A DNA stretch of 23,302 bases from Candidatus Sigynarchaeota archaeon (lineage in GTDB: Archaea; Asgardarchaeota; Lokiarchaeia; Sigynarchaeales; Sigynarchaeaceae). The stretch spans positions 1 through 23,302 of the forward strand of contig JAUQYW010000683.1 in assembly GCA_030587525.1 (NCBI GenBank), written 5' to 3'. A program made the translations under genes and the position numbers. The notes under the pieces were generated by a model. That model worked only from the letters and a program-made list of their open reading frames with translations, did no database searches and was not told the origin of the DNA. Of this stretch, positions 6,817 to 16,794 are shown piece after piece (position 1 is the stretch's first letter; every line of letters starts with the position of its first letter).

Positions 6817-9800
6817 TCAAATTATCGGGATCACCTTCAGATACATCAGCACCACCACCACAATGAATGCGAGAATCAATACGATCAATGAAACACTCGC
6901 TATCAGGCGATATTTGATGGAGATCACGCCTTTTTTCTCCTGGAAATAGATGTACACGGAAAGGATGGCTCCGAAGATGATGATGGCCAGCAAGGTCGGG
7001 ATCATGTATGCCGTCATGAACGCGAACAGGATGGTCATGACGAGGCCATAGGAGATCGAATAATAGATCATGTTCAGCCTGAACTTGCCTGCCGGAGTAC
7101 TTCCCGAATTGGCGAATGTGTATCGCATCATTAAGAAGAACACGAGACCTCCGAGGACGAATGTCACGTATATTTTTCCGGCGGCAATCGGGATCGTGAG
7201 GCTGATTGAAAGGAGACTGCACCAGAAACTAAAGATTGCCCAGTACACGTTCTTTATCCTCGTCGACCTCTTGAAGGGCTTCGTGAGGATGCCGAGCAAG
7301 AAGGTGAATGATAACGCTGCCACGGTGAAGTTGATCAAGACATTGCCCGGGAGACCCGACTGCATCATGGAGAACACGAAGGATGCCACCAAGAAACAGA
7401 TCATTACGTTGAAGATATCGATGATCTTGTCGAGTTTATATCTAGTAGCTACATATTTGCCATCAACAGGGATGCTAAAATCAAACGGGTTGGAATACAA
7501 GACGATATCAAAGATGATGAGCGTCCCGAGTAAGAGCAAGACGTTGACTGCGGCAAACTGGCTCCAGAAGCATATAGGCCACGATGCCAGGCTCGAGTAG
7601 AACAAGAGCTTGAGGAAGAATTCTACGCTATACTTCCGCTGCTGGTGTTTTTTCTGGTAATCGGGGCCCAGCGCCTTGGTACCTATCATAACTTCGATGA
7701 CCACCGCGATCGGGATGCACGGGAACAACCACGGGATGAAGAAAAGCACCGCGGTGACCAGGACCAAGGCGCCGGTGATGAGCAACGAGAGCAATGTCCA
7801 GCCTGCCAGGATCAAGAAGGATGAGATTCGTTTCCCGAGGAAGTTCAAGGCAGCCCTGTCGAAGAGCGCCAAGAAGAAGAGCACGATGCTCAGCGCCACG
7901 AACTGGATGTACCATTGAAAGCCGCTAAGGAAGCCTTGAACTGACATACAGATCAATGCATACATGGCAATGCCAAAGACGCGTTTCAAGACCATGCGTG
8001 CTTTCAGGTGATATTCCCCTTTTCGCTTTTCTTTCAAGTATGAGAATATCGCGAAAAGCGTGTATTGCTGCATCGCCATAAATGCCGACAATGCTAGCAT
8101 GTACACGGCGTACAGCTGTAACACCAGACTCGTGGCATAAAGCAAGAATACGATGGTTAATGGAACATAGGCTATTAAATTTAACACGTACGCAGCTTGC
8201 TTCTTGATGCTTTGAACCGACACGAGTTCAGCGATGGAGAACAAGAATAGTACCACGAGCGCGATCTGGGCGCTTTCGTATGGTCCCAGGAACAAGTTTG
8301 AAATCGCGAACGAGATTACGGTCAGTTCCAAGTAGACGGCAATGATCAGCGGGCTGAAGGCCTGTTTCATCATTTGGCGCTTCAAGATGCGCTGCCGGGC
8401 CACCGTGTACGAGTAGACACCGAAGAGAGTCTCGATGAACGCGAGGATTGAGAAGGAAAGCAAGGTTGGAAACGCCAGGAGCATCACGACGCGTGCCCAG
8501 AACAGCCCGAAGCATACCTGGAAACCGAGGTACAGGGCGAGCTGGTACCACGTTTCCGCAGCTTTCGGCAAGGTCTTGTTCAAGCCCATATTGATCAAGA
8601 ACAATAACAAGAAGCTCGTCGTGAAGAACAACAACCACGGGGCGGCACCGGCGGGGTCGATGGCCCACGGCAAATACAGCGAGATCAGCGAGGAGATGAA
8701 GAGCGCCCCGCTCATGAATGCGAGGTTGGCAAGTACCTTTCTCGCGAAAATCGCGCGCTTTTCTTGCTTCGGGTCGATCTTCTGCCAGAACCACGTCGCC
8801 GGTAGGTTCACGATGCACGTGGAAAACACCATCAAGAAACCGTTCGAGTGGAATAAAAGCAAATAACCCGCGAGGATGTTGAAGGATAGCAAGTAAGTGC
8901 AGAACATGATGAAATTCGACGGCCCGCGCCTGATGAGCTTGAAGATAGCGGCGTCCAGGATGAGAAACTGGAAGAACAACGCGAGGCAAAACATAGTCGC
9001 CTTCCCGACGCCGTCCGCTATGGCGACCGGGATGAATGCCGGGACGCCGGGAGTGGGTACCACGATGGTGAGGCTCGTCGCAAGGATGATATGCAGCAAG
9101 ATACTTGCGATATCCACGACCAAAGGTAATTTTACAAATTCCTTGGCAATACCGTTTCGCTTGATGTATGTGATGCACCCTTGCAAGAGTATTGGGAGCA
9201 AGATGAGGAGCACGATCAATGCTTGCGATGTCCAGCACACGATAACGGAAAGCAAGACAGAATTGCAGATGTTCAAGACCGCGTTTACTTTCAACATGGT
9301 TGTCGGGGGCGCTTGCGGAGCGGGTTGTTGGGGTGGTGCCGGCAAGGGCCTTGCAACCGCGTTCACGCAAATTTGGAGCAATAACGTGTAGATAAAGCAC
9401 CCGTACGAGATCAAGAGCCCGATTTCTGGTCGGAGCCAAAACATTGCAATTTGAACGCCTAGGAAGGCGACGGGTAACGGGTACGTGGAAACCCGGGCGA
9501 TCCATGGTAATTCCTTAGCGAAGAACAAGAGGGCAATGAAGGATAGTGTGAATCCTATGACCATCGGCGGGGCTTGCCAAGCTGCCACGATCATCGACGC
9601 GACGGAAAGTGATGTCCCGATACCGAGAATTGCCCAAGGAATGCGCCGGTTAACGTGGAAAATGACTTGATAATGGTTCAAGGTATAGAATGAGCCCCCA
9701 AACACTGCAATCCCGGCAAATATCGCGAGTGCCAGCAAGGACGGGAAAATTGCGATGCTGTTGAAGGTGAGCAGCGAGAGATTCGCCATCAAGATGATTG

Positions 9801-12800
9801 CGATAGCGGCACGCATTTTTTTCTGGTTCACGGGGAGATATTTCGATGCGAACATGCTGAACGCGATGATGATGCATGCAATGTTGATTGAGATGAGGAT
9901 TTGACCGGTTATGGCATAAAACATGAAAAATATGAGGCTGAACAATCCTCCTAGCAAGCACGATAACGCGGAAAGCAAAACAGCTTTCTTCCCGGGGAGT
10001 TGCGGGATATAGGCTAAGACGATGGCGAGGATACCTATCGAAATCAGCTCGATGGAGACGAGGAATCCCGCGGGTATGAGTATGGATGCCAGGAGAGTAT
10101 ACAAAAATGCCGCGTTGCATATGATCAAGAATGTCCAAGCGATCATGAGCGCTTTCCATGCCTTGATCTTGTAGAAGAGAGGCAACAAGAGCCCCGTGCT
10201 GAATAGCAGGAACAATACCGCGGAAATCAAAACGTTCGTCGGGAATAGATTCTGGCTGACCCAGCCAACGATGAACAGGCTTTCTCCCCATAGCACGAAC
10301 ATGAACGGGTAATAATATTTCTTGATCTTGTAATGGATGATGGGCAAGTACATGGCCGTGATCATGACAAGCGTGATGATGCCCGAGCCGCTGATGTCGC
10401 CGAGCGTGAAAAAGTTCAGCGCGTCGATCACATCGACACCTTGCACGGTCTTGAAGATCAGGTAAAAATTCACGAGAGGGAACACGAGCCACAACCACCA
10501 ACCGATCTTCCACACGTCCCTGCTTAATTTCCACCGGTACATGCCGATCGTCAAGAAGCACAAGAAAAACCCGATATCGATGCAGAGGCAGAGGAGGATG
10601 GATTGTTCCAGCGGCGTTTTCACGTAAAACGTGAAGACCAAGTATACGGTTAGGGGAACGAGGATATTAAACCCGAGCAGCATCGTGCCGAGGCCATATT
10701 TCTGGTATTTCTTGAGCAAGTCGCGGAATAAGCGAATTATGACGAAAGCTAAGACGTTATATGTGGTAAACCCGGTCATGGTATTATTCAAGACTTCTAA
10801 GCCAGGTTCCACGAAGACAATGCTGCAAATACCTGTCGTGATGTAGATGATGGTCGCGAGGACGCAAAATTTCAACAAAGTGACATACTTTTTCGTGCCG
10901 ATGGCTTTGAAATACCACGCGAGCAGCGCGAAATAGGCGACGCAAGTTAAATTCACGTCGTGGAACAGCGAAAGCGGCGTGAACGTGAACAATGCTTGGA
11001 ACATGAGAAGGCTCGCTAATGCGGCGAGGATTGCACCCTCTATGTGGCTTTTCTTGCCCCCCGTGGTTATGGTAGAATAGAGCAAGCTCATGATCAAGCA
11101 AGCGGTGAATTCCATGGCATAAATTCGTTCGAAGCCCTCGGCGATGGATATCGGATTCCCGAATCCCCCGTGGAACACGAGTAGCGAGGTAAAGGAAACA
11201 AAAGAGAGGAACGCCGTTCGCAACCATCGTGTCTTGGTATCCACTTTACCTACCCGAGCCGTGACAAGATATGTACCGATAGTAAACACGATCCCGGCAA
11301 GAGTAGGCATGTAAATGAACGTGAAAAATATCACGAGCGACGCCATCATAAATGTGGAGAACTTTCCTGCAGAGGCAAGCATCATCTTAATAAATAGCAG
11401 TGTGAAGAGCGTCGTGGCAGTAAATGGTATCAAGAATGCAACTATGCCATCCGAGCTTGCCCAAAGGCGCTCGATCACGTGCATCTCGCTTGCGATCAGG
11501 AAAATGACCTTCATTGTTCGTTGAATGCTTTTCTCCCGCGCGGAAAGCTTCACGCCAACCTGTTGTAGCAAGCCGAGCGTGATGGGGGACAAGCCCGTGA
11601 ATACCGCGATGAATGCTGATACCGCGCTCGTGATAGTGCCGAGTTGAAGGTATACGGTAAAGATAATGCACACCACCACGTTCAGGACTAACCAGCACAC
11701 CGAGGAAAAAATACGTTCGACGAGGAGAACCGTGCGCTTGGGTGACGTGAAGCGGGGAATGACTGACAGGCAGAACGCAGTGGCGAAGAAGCAAAGCACG
11801 TACCACGAAATGCCGAGGAAACCAAGACCCATAGGTAACGAATCAATTGGAACTGCAAGTTGCACCAATGTCGTGAGCAAGGTTGCCAAGGCAATCGTGA
11901 ACCCGAAATACAAGGTTCTTGTCAACACGTCGATTTTACCGGGCAAAAGCATCTTGAAACCCGCGAGGATCGCCGTGGTCAGGTAATTCACAAGCACTGC
12001 CGTCAGCACAGCCGCTGCGATAGTTGCAGGGAAGAAAATGGGCAACGAAACCCGTGAAATCGTGCTGTACATGGCAAGGGAACTGAAAATGCTTATCCCG
12101 GCCATTGTCGCGGCCATGCCCCATCGGAATGGTTGCAAGTAAGCTGGCTTGATCTTGAATTCCTTGAGCACGGCGCTGAACGCACTGAAAACAAGAAAGG
12201 CAACGATGATCGTGAAGAATATATCCGAATAGATATTGAACGCGGCGTGATACATCGCTGCAGCATCAATCATGATCGCCGTCGGGAGTATGCACAAGAA
12301 CACCGACAAGATGATGGCGTTGCCGAATATGACATGGGGGAACAAGCGTTTCTGCTTGCCGGCATTGAATATATAGTAGAGCGGCCAGTTCGTGAACAAG
12401 GACGTCACGAGGCCCGGCACAACGAACACGTACGGTGTTCCGATGGTCCATTCTAGCGTGTATCTAAATATCACGGCCGATGTGAAGCACATCGCCACGA
12501 TGTTTAAGACGCGAACCGTGGCACGGGAAAAGTATGGGCTCCCAACTGCCAGGTTACCGATGACCGTGGTGACAATGAACGCAATGTAGGTGCTGAGCAT
12601 CCAGTCCAGTCCCCAATACGTGTAGAGGAAGAACTGCATGATCAGCATTTGGGCAACGAGCGCGGGCCTAGCCACGTGCAAGAATCGAGTCAAGGTATTA
12701 TTGGAGATTTTCTTGAGTGTTTCACCCCATTTCAAGTAATACCCGAGCTCGATGGTCAAAATGAACAATCCGATGAAAAAGCCGGCTAGCACGAAGAAAT

Positions 12801-14514
12801 TGAAAATGATCAGCGCGGGCACAACGGCAATCCACGCGATGCTCAAGTGAAACGCGCTTTCGTTAGCATTTTTCATGAAAAAGATGCCCGGCAAGGTATT
12901 CAAGAAGATGATGGCGATGTAGATGAACGGGACGATCAATGCCGTCAAAAGTATGAAATTGACCGTGTTATGCAAGGTGGTGAAAGGAGTGTTGAGGGCA
13001 ACGAGCCCGATGATACATACCACCATGACCGAAAATATCGTTGAAAAGATGAGTTTCAAGACGCGGCTTGTCTTTTGCAAGATTCTCGTGAAAAAAATCC
13101 TGTAATACATGCACAGTGCTACAATGCTTGACAAGAGTATGATGAGCAAGACCATAGCGTGTACGGTAAATTCCGGCCGCGAAAGGACACTCGTGTAGAG
13201 TTGAAAAACGCCCGGAAATGTTGCAATTGTCACGCCTGCGAATATTGACAAGCAGAAGATGTCTTGTAACCAAATTATTCGCGATTCATCGATCATTCCT
13301 TCTTTATGGTATGCTTTCACGGCAAGATACATCATGGTTGAAAAAACAGCCACTTGTATCGACGGATCAACGGGCAAGCACGCGAACGCGATGGAACCGA
13401 ACAAGGAAACCGTAGTTAAGTAATGTATTAGCCGGTAAAACTCGATCCGGAGGCAAAACTCCCTCTTATTTATGATGATGAAGAAAAATTGAGCCACCAC
13501 GGCGAGTATCGTGAGGATGGGTGAACGCGCGGCAAACGAGGCGACCAGCGTTGCGGAAACCAAGACGAGGATGGTCCTTGCATGGAATGTCATGGCCTTG
13601 AACGGAATCTTGTTCCTACCTGAATACGTTGCCATCTCCACAAGGAGGAAGTAGATGATCGATATCAAGATGCCATAAATGCCCGCGATCAAGGCGGAGA
13701 TGCTGCCGGCTAGGATCGCTGGGTCGTTCATTACGATGAAGCACGTGCCCTCGATGAAAGGTAAAGAACACACGCCCAGTATGCCCTGGATGAAATTTTG
13801 GCTGAACTCTGACAGATCCTCTTTGATGCCCTTGCCTTGAAGGATACCCTCTGCGATGCGTTTCCGAACCTTCCGGGTGCGATAGCCAGTGATGATCCAG
13901 GCAACCACGTTGATGGTGATATTGCTAGCAGAGAAGAACCTGACTTGCATGAATAACAAGAGGAATATGAACTGGATGATGAAATTCACGATGAGGACGG
14001 AATTGTGGAAATAAAAGAATCGATCAGCTAATTTCTCGCCTTTTTCGAAGTTCTTGTTGGGGTAGTCAACTTTATCAATGGATTTGAGCCGTAAATAAAA
14101 CCATATGAAGCTATACACCACGCAGAACAATATAACGGGCAAGAACGGGTACTGGAACTCCGATGGCGTGAGGAGCTCGATCACGAACGTGCTGCCCGTG
14201 GCCAAGACGGACATAAAAAATGGAAGATTCAAGTGAAAGTTGGGGTTGTGGACGCTGTTTCGCAGCAAGGGATTTTGTAAATACTTGTCAAAGAACTTGT
14301 AAAAGATGAAATACGACGCGATCGTGATAACCGTAGTGAAATTGACTACAAAATAGAGATTATTCGAGATATATAACGAGATCCAGAATGCTACGAGTAT
14401 ACATGTAGCCGGCATGATGATCATGTAAAACAAAAACCACCACGTCCGCCACACCCGATTTGTTAGTTTCTCGAGCCTTGCGTCTGATTTTTCAACACTT
14501 GCCAAAGCATCCAC
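6817..14514 (-). CDS. Giant polytopic membrane protein (2565 aa) of tandem helical hairpins
   Basis: This unbroken 2565-residue frame is hydrophobic almost throughout, with an estimated 75-80 membrane helices. No catalytic or transporter motif was recognised. The chain looks like a series of units about 60 residues long: a basic/amphipathic entry, a helix, a short turn often with Pro, Gly or Asp, a second helix and a linker. Entries are visible near residues 1329, 1396, 1449, 1508, 1564, 1615, 1668, 1735, 1790, 1860, 1917, 1983, 2046, 2103, 2165, 2229, 2296, 2361, 2418, 2476 and 2533, and less regularly before that. Basic residues sit at unit entries, which by the positive-inside rule places them in the cytosol. 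The longest soluble insert is a Pro/Gln/Ala-rich linker at about 1722-1739. The start is GTG 14514 after AAAGGGG; no ATG occurs before residue 31. Function is unknown; a membrane scaffold or lipid-handling role is conjecture. Confidence 0.88.
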   Translation of the reverse strand: MDALASVEKSDARLEKLTNRVWRTWWFLFYMIIMPATCILVAFWISLYISNNLYFVVNFTTVITIASYFIFYKFFDKYLQNPLLRNSVHNPNFHLNLPFFMSVLATGSTFVIELLTPSEFQYPFLPVILFCVVYSFIWFYLRLKSIDKVDYPNKNFEKGEKLADRFFYFHNSVLIVNFIIQFIFLLLFMQVRFFSASNITINVVAWIITGYRTRKVRKRIAEGILQGKGIKEDLSEFSQNFIQGILGVCSLPFIEGTCFIVMNDPAILAGSISALIAGIYGILISIIYFLLVEMATYSGRNKIPFKAMTFHARTILVLVSATLVASFAARSPILTILAVVAQFFFIIINKREFCLRIEFYRLIHYLTTVSLFGSIAFACLPVDPSIQVAVFSTMMYLAVKAYHKEGMIDESRIIWLQDIFCLSIFAGVTIATFPGVFQLYTSVLSRPEFTVHAMVLLIILLSSIVALCMYYRIFFTRILQKTSRVLKLIFSTIFSVMVVCIIGLVALNTPFTTLHNTVNFILLTALIVPFIYIAIIFLNTLPGIFFMKNANESAFHLSIAWIAVVPALIIFNFFVLAGFFIGLFILTIELGYYLKWGETLKKISNNTLTRFLHVARPALVAQMLIMQFFLYTYWGLDWMLSTYIAFIVTTVIGNLAVGSPYFSRATVRVLNIVAMCFTSAVIFRYTLEWTIGTPYVFVVPGLVTSLFTNWPLYYIFNAGKQKRLFPHVIFGNAIILSVFLCILPTAIMIDAAAMYHAAFNIYSDIFFTIIVAFLVFSAFSAVLKEFKIKPAYLQPFRWGMAATMAGISIFSSLAMYSTISRVSLPIFFPATIAAAVLTAVLVNYLTTAILAGFKMLLPGKIDVLTRTLYFGFTIALATLLTTLVQLAVPIDSLPMGLGFLGISWYVLCFFATAFCLSVIPRFTSPKRTVLLVERIFSSVCWLVLNVVVCIIFTVYLQLGTITSAVSAFIAVFTGLSPITLGLLQQVGVKLSAREKSIQRTMKVIFLIASEMHVIERLWASSDGIVAFLIPFTATTLFTLLFIKMMLASAGKFSTFMMASLVIFFTFIYMPTLAGIVFTIGTYLVTARVGKVDTKTRWLRTAFLSFVSFTSLLVFHGGFGNPISIAEGFERIYAMEFTACLIMSLLYSTITTGGKKSHIEGAILAALASLLMFQALFTFTPLSLFHDVNLTCVAYFALLAWYFKAIGTKKYVTLLKFCVLATIIYITTGICSIVFVEPGLEVLNNTMTGFTTYNVLAFVIIRLFRDLLKKYQKYGLGTMLLGFNILVPLTVYLVFTFYVKTPLEQSILLCLCIDIGFFLCFLTIGMYRWKLSRDVWKIGWWLWLVFPLVNFYLIFKTVQGVDVIDALNFFTLGDISGSGIITLVMITAMYLPIIHYKIKKYYYPFMFVLWGESLFIVGWVSQNLFPTNVLISAVLFLLFSTGLLLPLFYKIKAWKALMIAWTFLIICNAAFLYTLLASILIPAGFLVSIELISIGILAIVLAYIPQLPGKKAVLLSALSCLLGGLFSLIFFMFYAITGQILISINIACIIIAFSMFASKYLPVNQKKMRAAIAIILMANLSLLTFNSIAIFPSLLALAIFAGIAVFGGSFYTLNHYQVIFHVNRRIPWAILGIGTSLSVASMIVAAWQAPPMVIGFTLSFIALLFFAKELPWIARVSTYPLPVAFLGVQIAMFWLRPEIGLLISYGCFIYTLLLQICVNAVARPLPAPPQQPAPQAPPTTMLKVNAVLNICNSVLLSVIVCWTSQALIVLLILLPILLQGCITYIKRNGIAKEFVKLPLVVDIASILLHIILATSLTIVVPTPGVPAFIPVAIADGVGKATMFCLALFFQFLILDAAIFKLIRRGPSNFIMFCTYLLSFNILAGYLLLFHSNGFLMVFSTCIVNLPATWFWQKIDPKQEKRAIFARKVLANLAFMSGALFISSLISLYLPWAIDPAGAAPWLLFFTTSFLLLFLINMGLNKTLPKAAETWYQLALYLGFQVCFGLFWARVVMLLAFPTLLSFSILAFIETLFGVYSYTVARQRILKRQMMKQAFSPLIIAVYLELTVISFAISNLFLGPYESAQIALVVLFLFSIAELVSVQSIKKQAAYVLNLIAYVPLTIVFLLYATSLVLQLYAVYMLALSAFMAMQQYTLFAIFSYLKEKRKGEYHLKARMVLKRVFGIAMYALICMSVQGFLSGFQWYIQFVALSIVLFFLALFDRAALNFLGKRISSFLILAGWTLLSLLITGALVLVTAVLFFIPWLFPCIPIAVVIEVMIGTKALGPDYQKKHQQRKYSVEFFLKLLFYSSLASWPICFWSQFAAVNVLLLLGTLIIFDIVLYSNPFDFSIPVDGKYVATRYKLDKIIDIFNVMICFLVASFVFSMMQSGLPGNVLINFTVAALSFTFLLGILTKPFKRSTRIKNVYWAIFSFWCSLLSISLTIPIAAGKIYVTFVLGGLVFFLMMRYTFANSGSTPAGKFRLNMIYYSISYGLVMTILFAFMTAYMIPTLLAIIIFGAILSVYIYFQEKKGVISIKYRLIASVSLIVLILAFIVVVVLMYLKVIPII
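9298..9354 (-). other. Proline-rich linker within the giant membrane protein
   Basis: The stretch encodes ARPLPAPPQQPAPQAPPTT, about residues 1721-1739. It is the only low-complexity, clearly non-membrane segment in the 2565-residue protein, and splits it roughly two-thirds/one-third. It could be a hinge or a docking site for SH3/WW-like or other proline-binding partners, or the join of an ancient fusion. Confidence 0.6.
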
Positions 14515-14555
14515 GCCCCTTTACGACAACCTTCATCGATTTGCCACGTCCTTGT

Positions 14556-14565
14556 GAATTAAATG
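14556..14565 (-). promoter_or_regulatory. Candidate TATA box for the giant gene
   Basis: On the minus strand the bases read CATTTAATTC. The centre is about 46 bases before GTG 14514, giving a predicted leader of about 20 bases. The region 14515-14697 is the divergent promoter interval shared with the DUF4838 gene; for that gene TATTTAA at 14584-14590 or TTTTTAATT at 14668-14676 are possible boxes, and the sequence does not decide between them. Confidence 0.35.
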
Positions 14566-14697
14566 AACAATGCGGCGATTTTGTATTTAAGAGTACGCGA
14601 TGGATCTTCCACGAAGGGAAAAGTAGACGTTCCATCCTCGATGTACAGAGGTGACATAGCTCATGGCTTTTTAATTTTCAAGGTTGTTGGTGAGATC

Positions 14698-16785
14698 ATG
14701 GTAACTAAAACTCGGATAAAGGACTTGGCTGGCGTGGTGCTGGCAAAGGATCACTCGGCACCCCAGAATTATGCCGCGGACCAAATGATCGATTATATCG
14801 AGAAATCGACGGGGATTAAACTCGGCAAGCTCGTTCAAGATGATAGCTTACCCGCATCATGCGTGATCCTCGGCGATCATCCCGCGATCAAGCAACTTGC
14901 TCCGGAAATCGATTTGAATAGCCTCAAGGATGATGGATTCTGGATCCATGCAAAGGCTGGAAGGATCATAATCGCGGGATCGAAAGCGCGTGGCACGATC
15001 TACGGCGTGTACACGTTTTTGGAAGAATTCTTGCATATCTTATTTCTCGCGCCGGAGATTGTCAGCGTGCAAAAAAGCAAGAAGGATATCGAGATTCCCG
15101 ACATGACCCGGAAGGAGATCCCGGGATTTTCATACCGGGCCATCACCTACCTTGAGGCCATGGACCCCGACTTTTGTCCAACGCAGAAGATCAATTTAAG
15201 CCCGTTCGCGGAACTGGAGAAAGGAGGCAGCTATCGGTTTTCCGCAGATAAAATGACGCACACGTTTTACACCCTGGTGCCCCCCGCGAAGTATTACAAG
15301 GACCATCCGGAATATTTTTCTCTCGTGAACGGCGAGCGCCTGCAAGCGCTCGGGCAGCCGTGCCTCACGAATCCCGACGTCATCCGCATCGCGACGGAGA
15401 CCGTGATCAAGTGGTTCACGGAAGAACCCGATCTTATGACGGTTGGCGTTGTCCAAAACGACTGGACCGGCTATTGCGAATGCGACCAATGTAAAAAGGT
15501 TGATCGTGGCAATCCCGCGAGGACCTTGCTCAAGTTTTGCATGGCCATTGCCGAGGAAGTCAAGAAAAAGTTCCCTGGGAAATTCATACACACAATCGCG
15601 TACACGTATACGGAGAACGTCCCGCTTGATTGGAAGGAGCCCCTTCCCGACAACATGATCGTTGTCGTGTGCAACATGTACCCTTACCGGTCTAACCGGG
15701 CGATTGACAGCGACCCAATGAATGAAAAATATTACAAGAATTTGAAGGGATGGCTCAAGATCGCGCGCCACGTGTTTGTGTGGCATTATTTCGTCGATTT
15801 CACGCATTACCTCCTGCCATACCCGATCTGGAAGACGATCGCCGCGGACCTCCAGAAATACAAGGCCCTGGGCGTCGAGGGGGCACTGCTCCAGGCCGGT
15901 ATTGGCCTCGGCGTGTACCAGGAGTTTCAAGAGCTCAAGATGTGGGTCTTCCACAAGCTCTTGTGGAATCCCACCCTGGACCTCGTTCCGCTCGTTCACA
16001 CGTTTGTCAAGGCATATTATGGGAAAGCGGCGCCGCTCGTGCAAAAGCTTATCGACGCGATTATGCCTTTCGAAGACCGAGATGACGTGAGCTTGCACCT
16101 CTACGTCGGGCTCGAGGGAAACCATATCAAGAAGGACGATGTCATCCAATGGCAATCCTGGATCGAATCGGCACTCGATCTCGTTAAGGACGATCCTATA
16201 ATGACGGAACGCATAGAGAAAGTATTGCTCAGCGCCGATTATGCATACCTGGTGATTCCGGCGGAGTACGAGGTCGTGTTTGGCAGGATCAAGCCTGTCG
16301 ACTACCAGCGACGCAAGGTTGTGCTCGACCGGTTCATCAAGACCGCGGACAAGTTCAAGATACGGTCGCACGGGGAGCAAGTGCCCATCACGGCGTTCTT
16401 CGAGCGGCAAACGTTCATTTGCCAGGACCATAATATTCTCGCCGTAGCCGAGCTAGCGCCCCTCGTGTACAAGATCATGATATCCATGGTCGAGAAGGTG
16501 AGGGAAACTATGGACGAGCAGCATCATTTCCGGGAAAATGATTATGCCCTATCGGCGTTGAAGCGCGGCCTGCAGCCGCTCGAGCTTGCAGGCTGGATGG
16601 CCACGAAGCGATTCGCGGTCTACGAGCCAAGCGTTCCCGACAACTGGCATCGGTTGCTCGACCTAGAGATGACCGAGAAGTTGCTCAACCCGCCTGTTCC
16701 TAATATCAAGCGCAACCAACTTCCCGGGCTAGTACTTGGCATGATCAAGGGCTTGCCCGGGCAGAAAGACACGCTGGATGAATGA
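14698..16785 (+). CDS. DUF4838-type glycoside-hydrolase-like protein
   Basis: The protein has 695 residues. The N-terminal part has the alpha-glucuronidase/hexosaminidase-like accessory fold, marked by SKARGTIYGVYTFLEE (about 95-110). The next part has DUF4838 hallmarks: PPAKYYKDHPEYFSL, CLTNPDVIRIATE, and QNDWTGYCECDQCK (about 253-266) with three cysteines that could hold a metal. A late WHYFVDFTHYLLPYP segment resembles the family's barrel core. Relatives are mostly predicted secreted carbohydrate-active proteins of bacteria; no activity can be assigned. Unusually, I see no signal peptide. The start is ATG 14698 behind GGTGA at 14689-14693; the frame is open up to 14563, but that stretch lies in the promoter interval and does not look coding. 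It is divergent from the giant gene. A T8 run follows the stop. Confidence 0.85.
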   Translation: MVTKTRIKDLAGVVLAKDHSAPQNYAADQMIDYIEKSTGIKLGKLVQDDSLPASCVILGDHPAIKQLAPEIDLNSLKDDGFWIHAKAGRIIIAGSKARGTIYGVYTFLEEFLHILFLAPEIVSVQKSKKDIEIPDMTRKEIPGFSYRAITYLEAMDPDFCPTQKINLSPFAELEKGGSYRFSADKMTHTFYTLVPPAKYYKDHPEYFSLVNGERLQALGQPCLTNPDVIRIATETVIKWFTEEPDLMTVGVVQNDWTGYCECDQCKKVDRGNPARTLLKFCMAIAEEVKKKFPGKFIHTIAYTYTENVPLDWKEPLPDNMIVVVCNMYPYRSNRAIDSDPMNEKYYKNLKGWLKIARHVFVWHYFVDFTHYLLPYPIWKTIAADLQKYKALGVEGALLQAGIGLGVYQEFQELKMWVFHKLLWNPTLDLVPLVHTFVKAYYGKAAPLVQKLIDAIMPFEDRDDVSLHLYVGLEGNHIKKDDVIQWQSWIESALDLVKDDPIMTERIEKVLLSADYAYLVIPAEYEVVFGRIKPVDYQRRKVVLDRFIKTADKFKIRSHGEQVPITAFFERQTFICQDHNILAVAELAPLVYKIMISMVEKVRETMDEQHHFRENDYALSALKRGLQPLELAGWMATKRFAVYEPSVPDNWHRLLDLEMTEKLLNPPVPNIKRNQLPGLVLGMIKGLPGQKDTLDE

Positions 16786-16794
16786 TATCCTATC

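Noticed and set aside
8228..9505. 425-residue open frame on the minus strand overlapping the giant gene in another frame
   Set aside because: Its translation is Arg/His/Pro-rich without a fold-like pattern, and it is wholly inside the well-supported giant frame; it is explained by codon bias.
9650..10561. 303-residue open frame on the minus strand inside the giant gene
   Set aside because: Same-strand shadow frame rich in Arg and His, with no motif and no ribosome binding site of note.
14563..14697. 45-codon N-terminal extension of the DUF4838 gene
   Set aside because: The stretch lies in the divergent promoter interval, does not resemble a signal peptide or family sequence, and ATG 14698 has a clear GGTGA site.
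15196..16431. 411-residue antisense frame across the DUF4838 gene
   Set aside because: Antisense to a clear family member; low stop density follows from GC-rich third positions. No domain was recognised.
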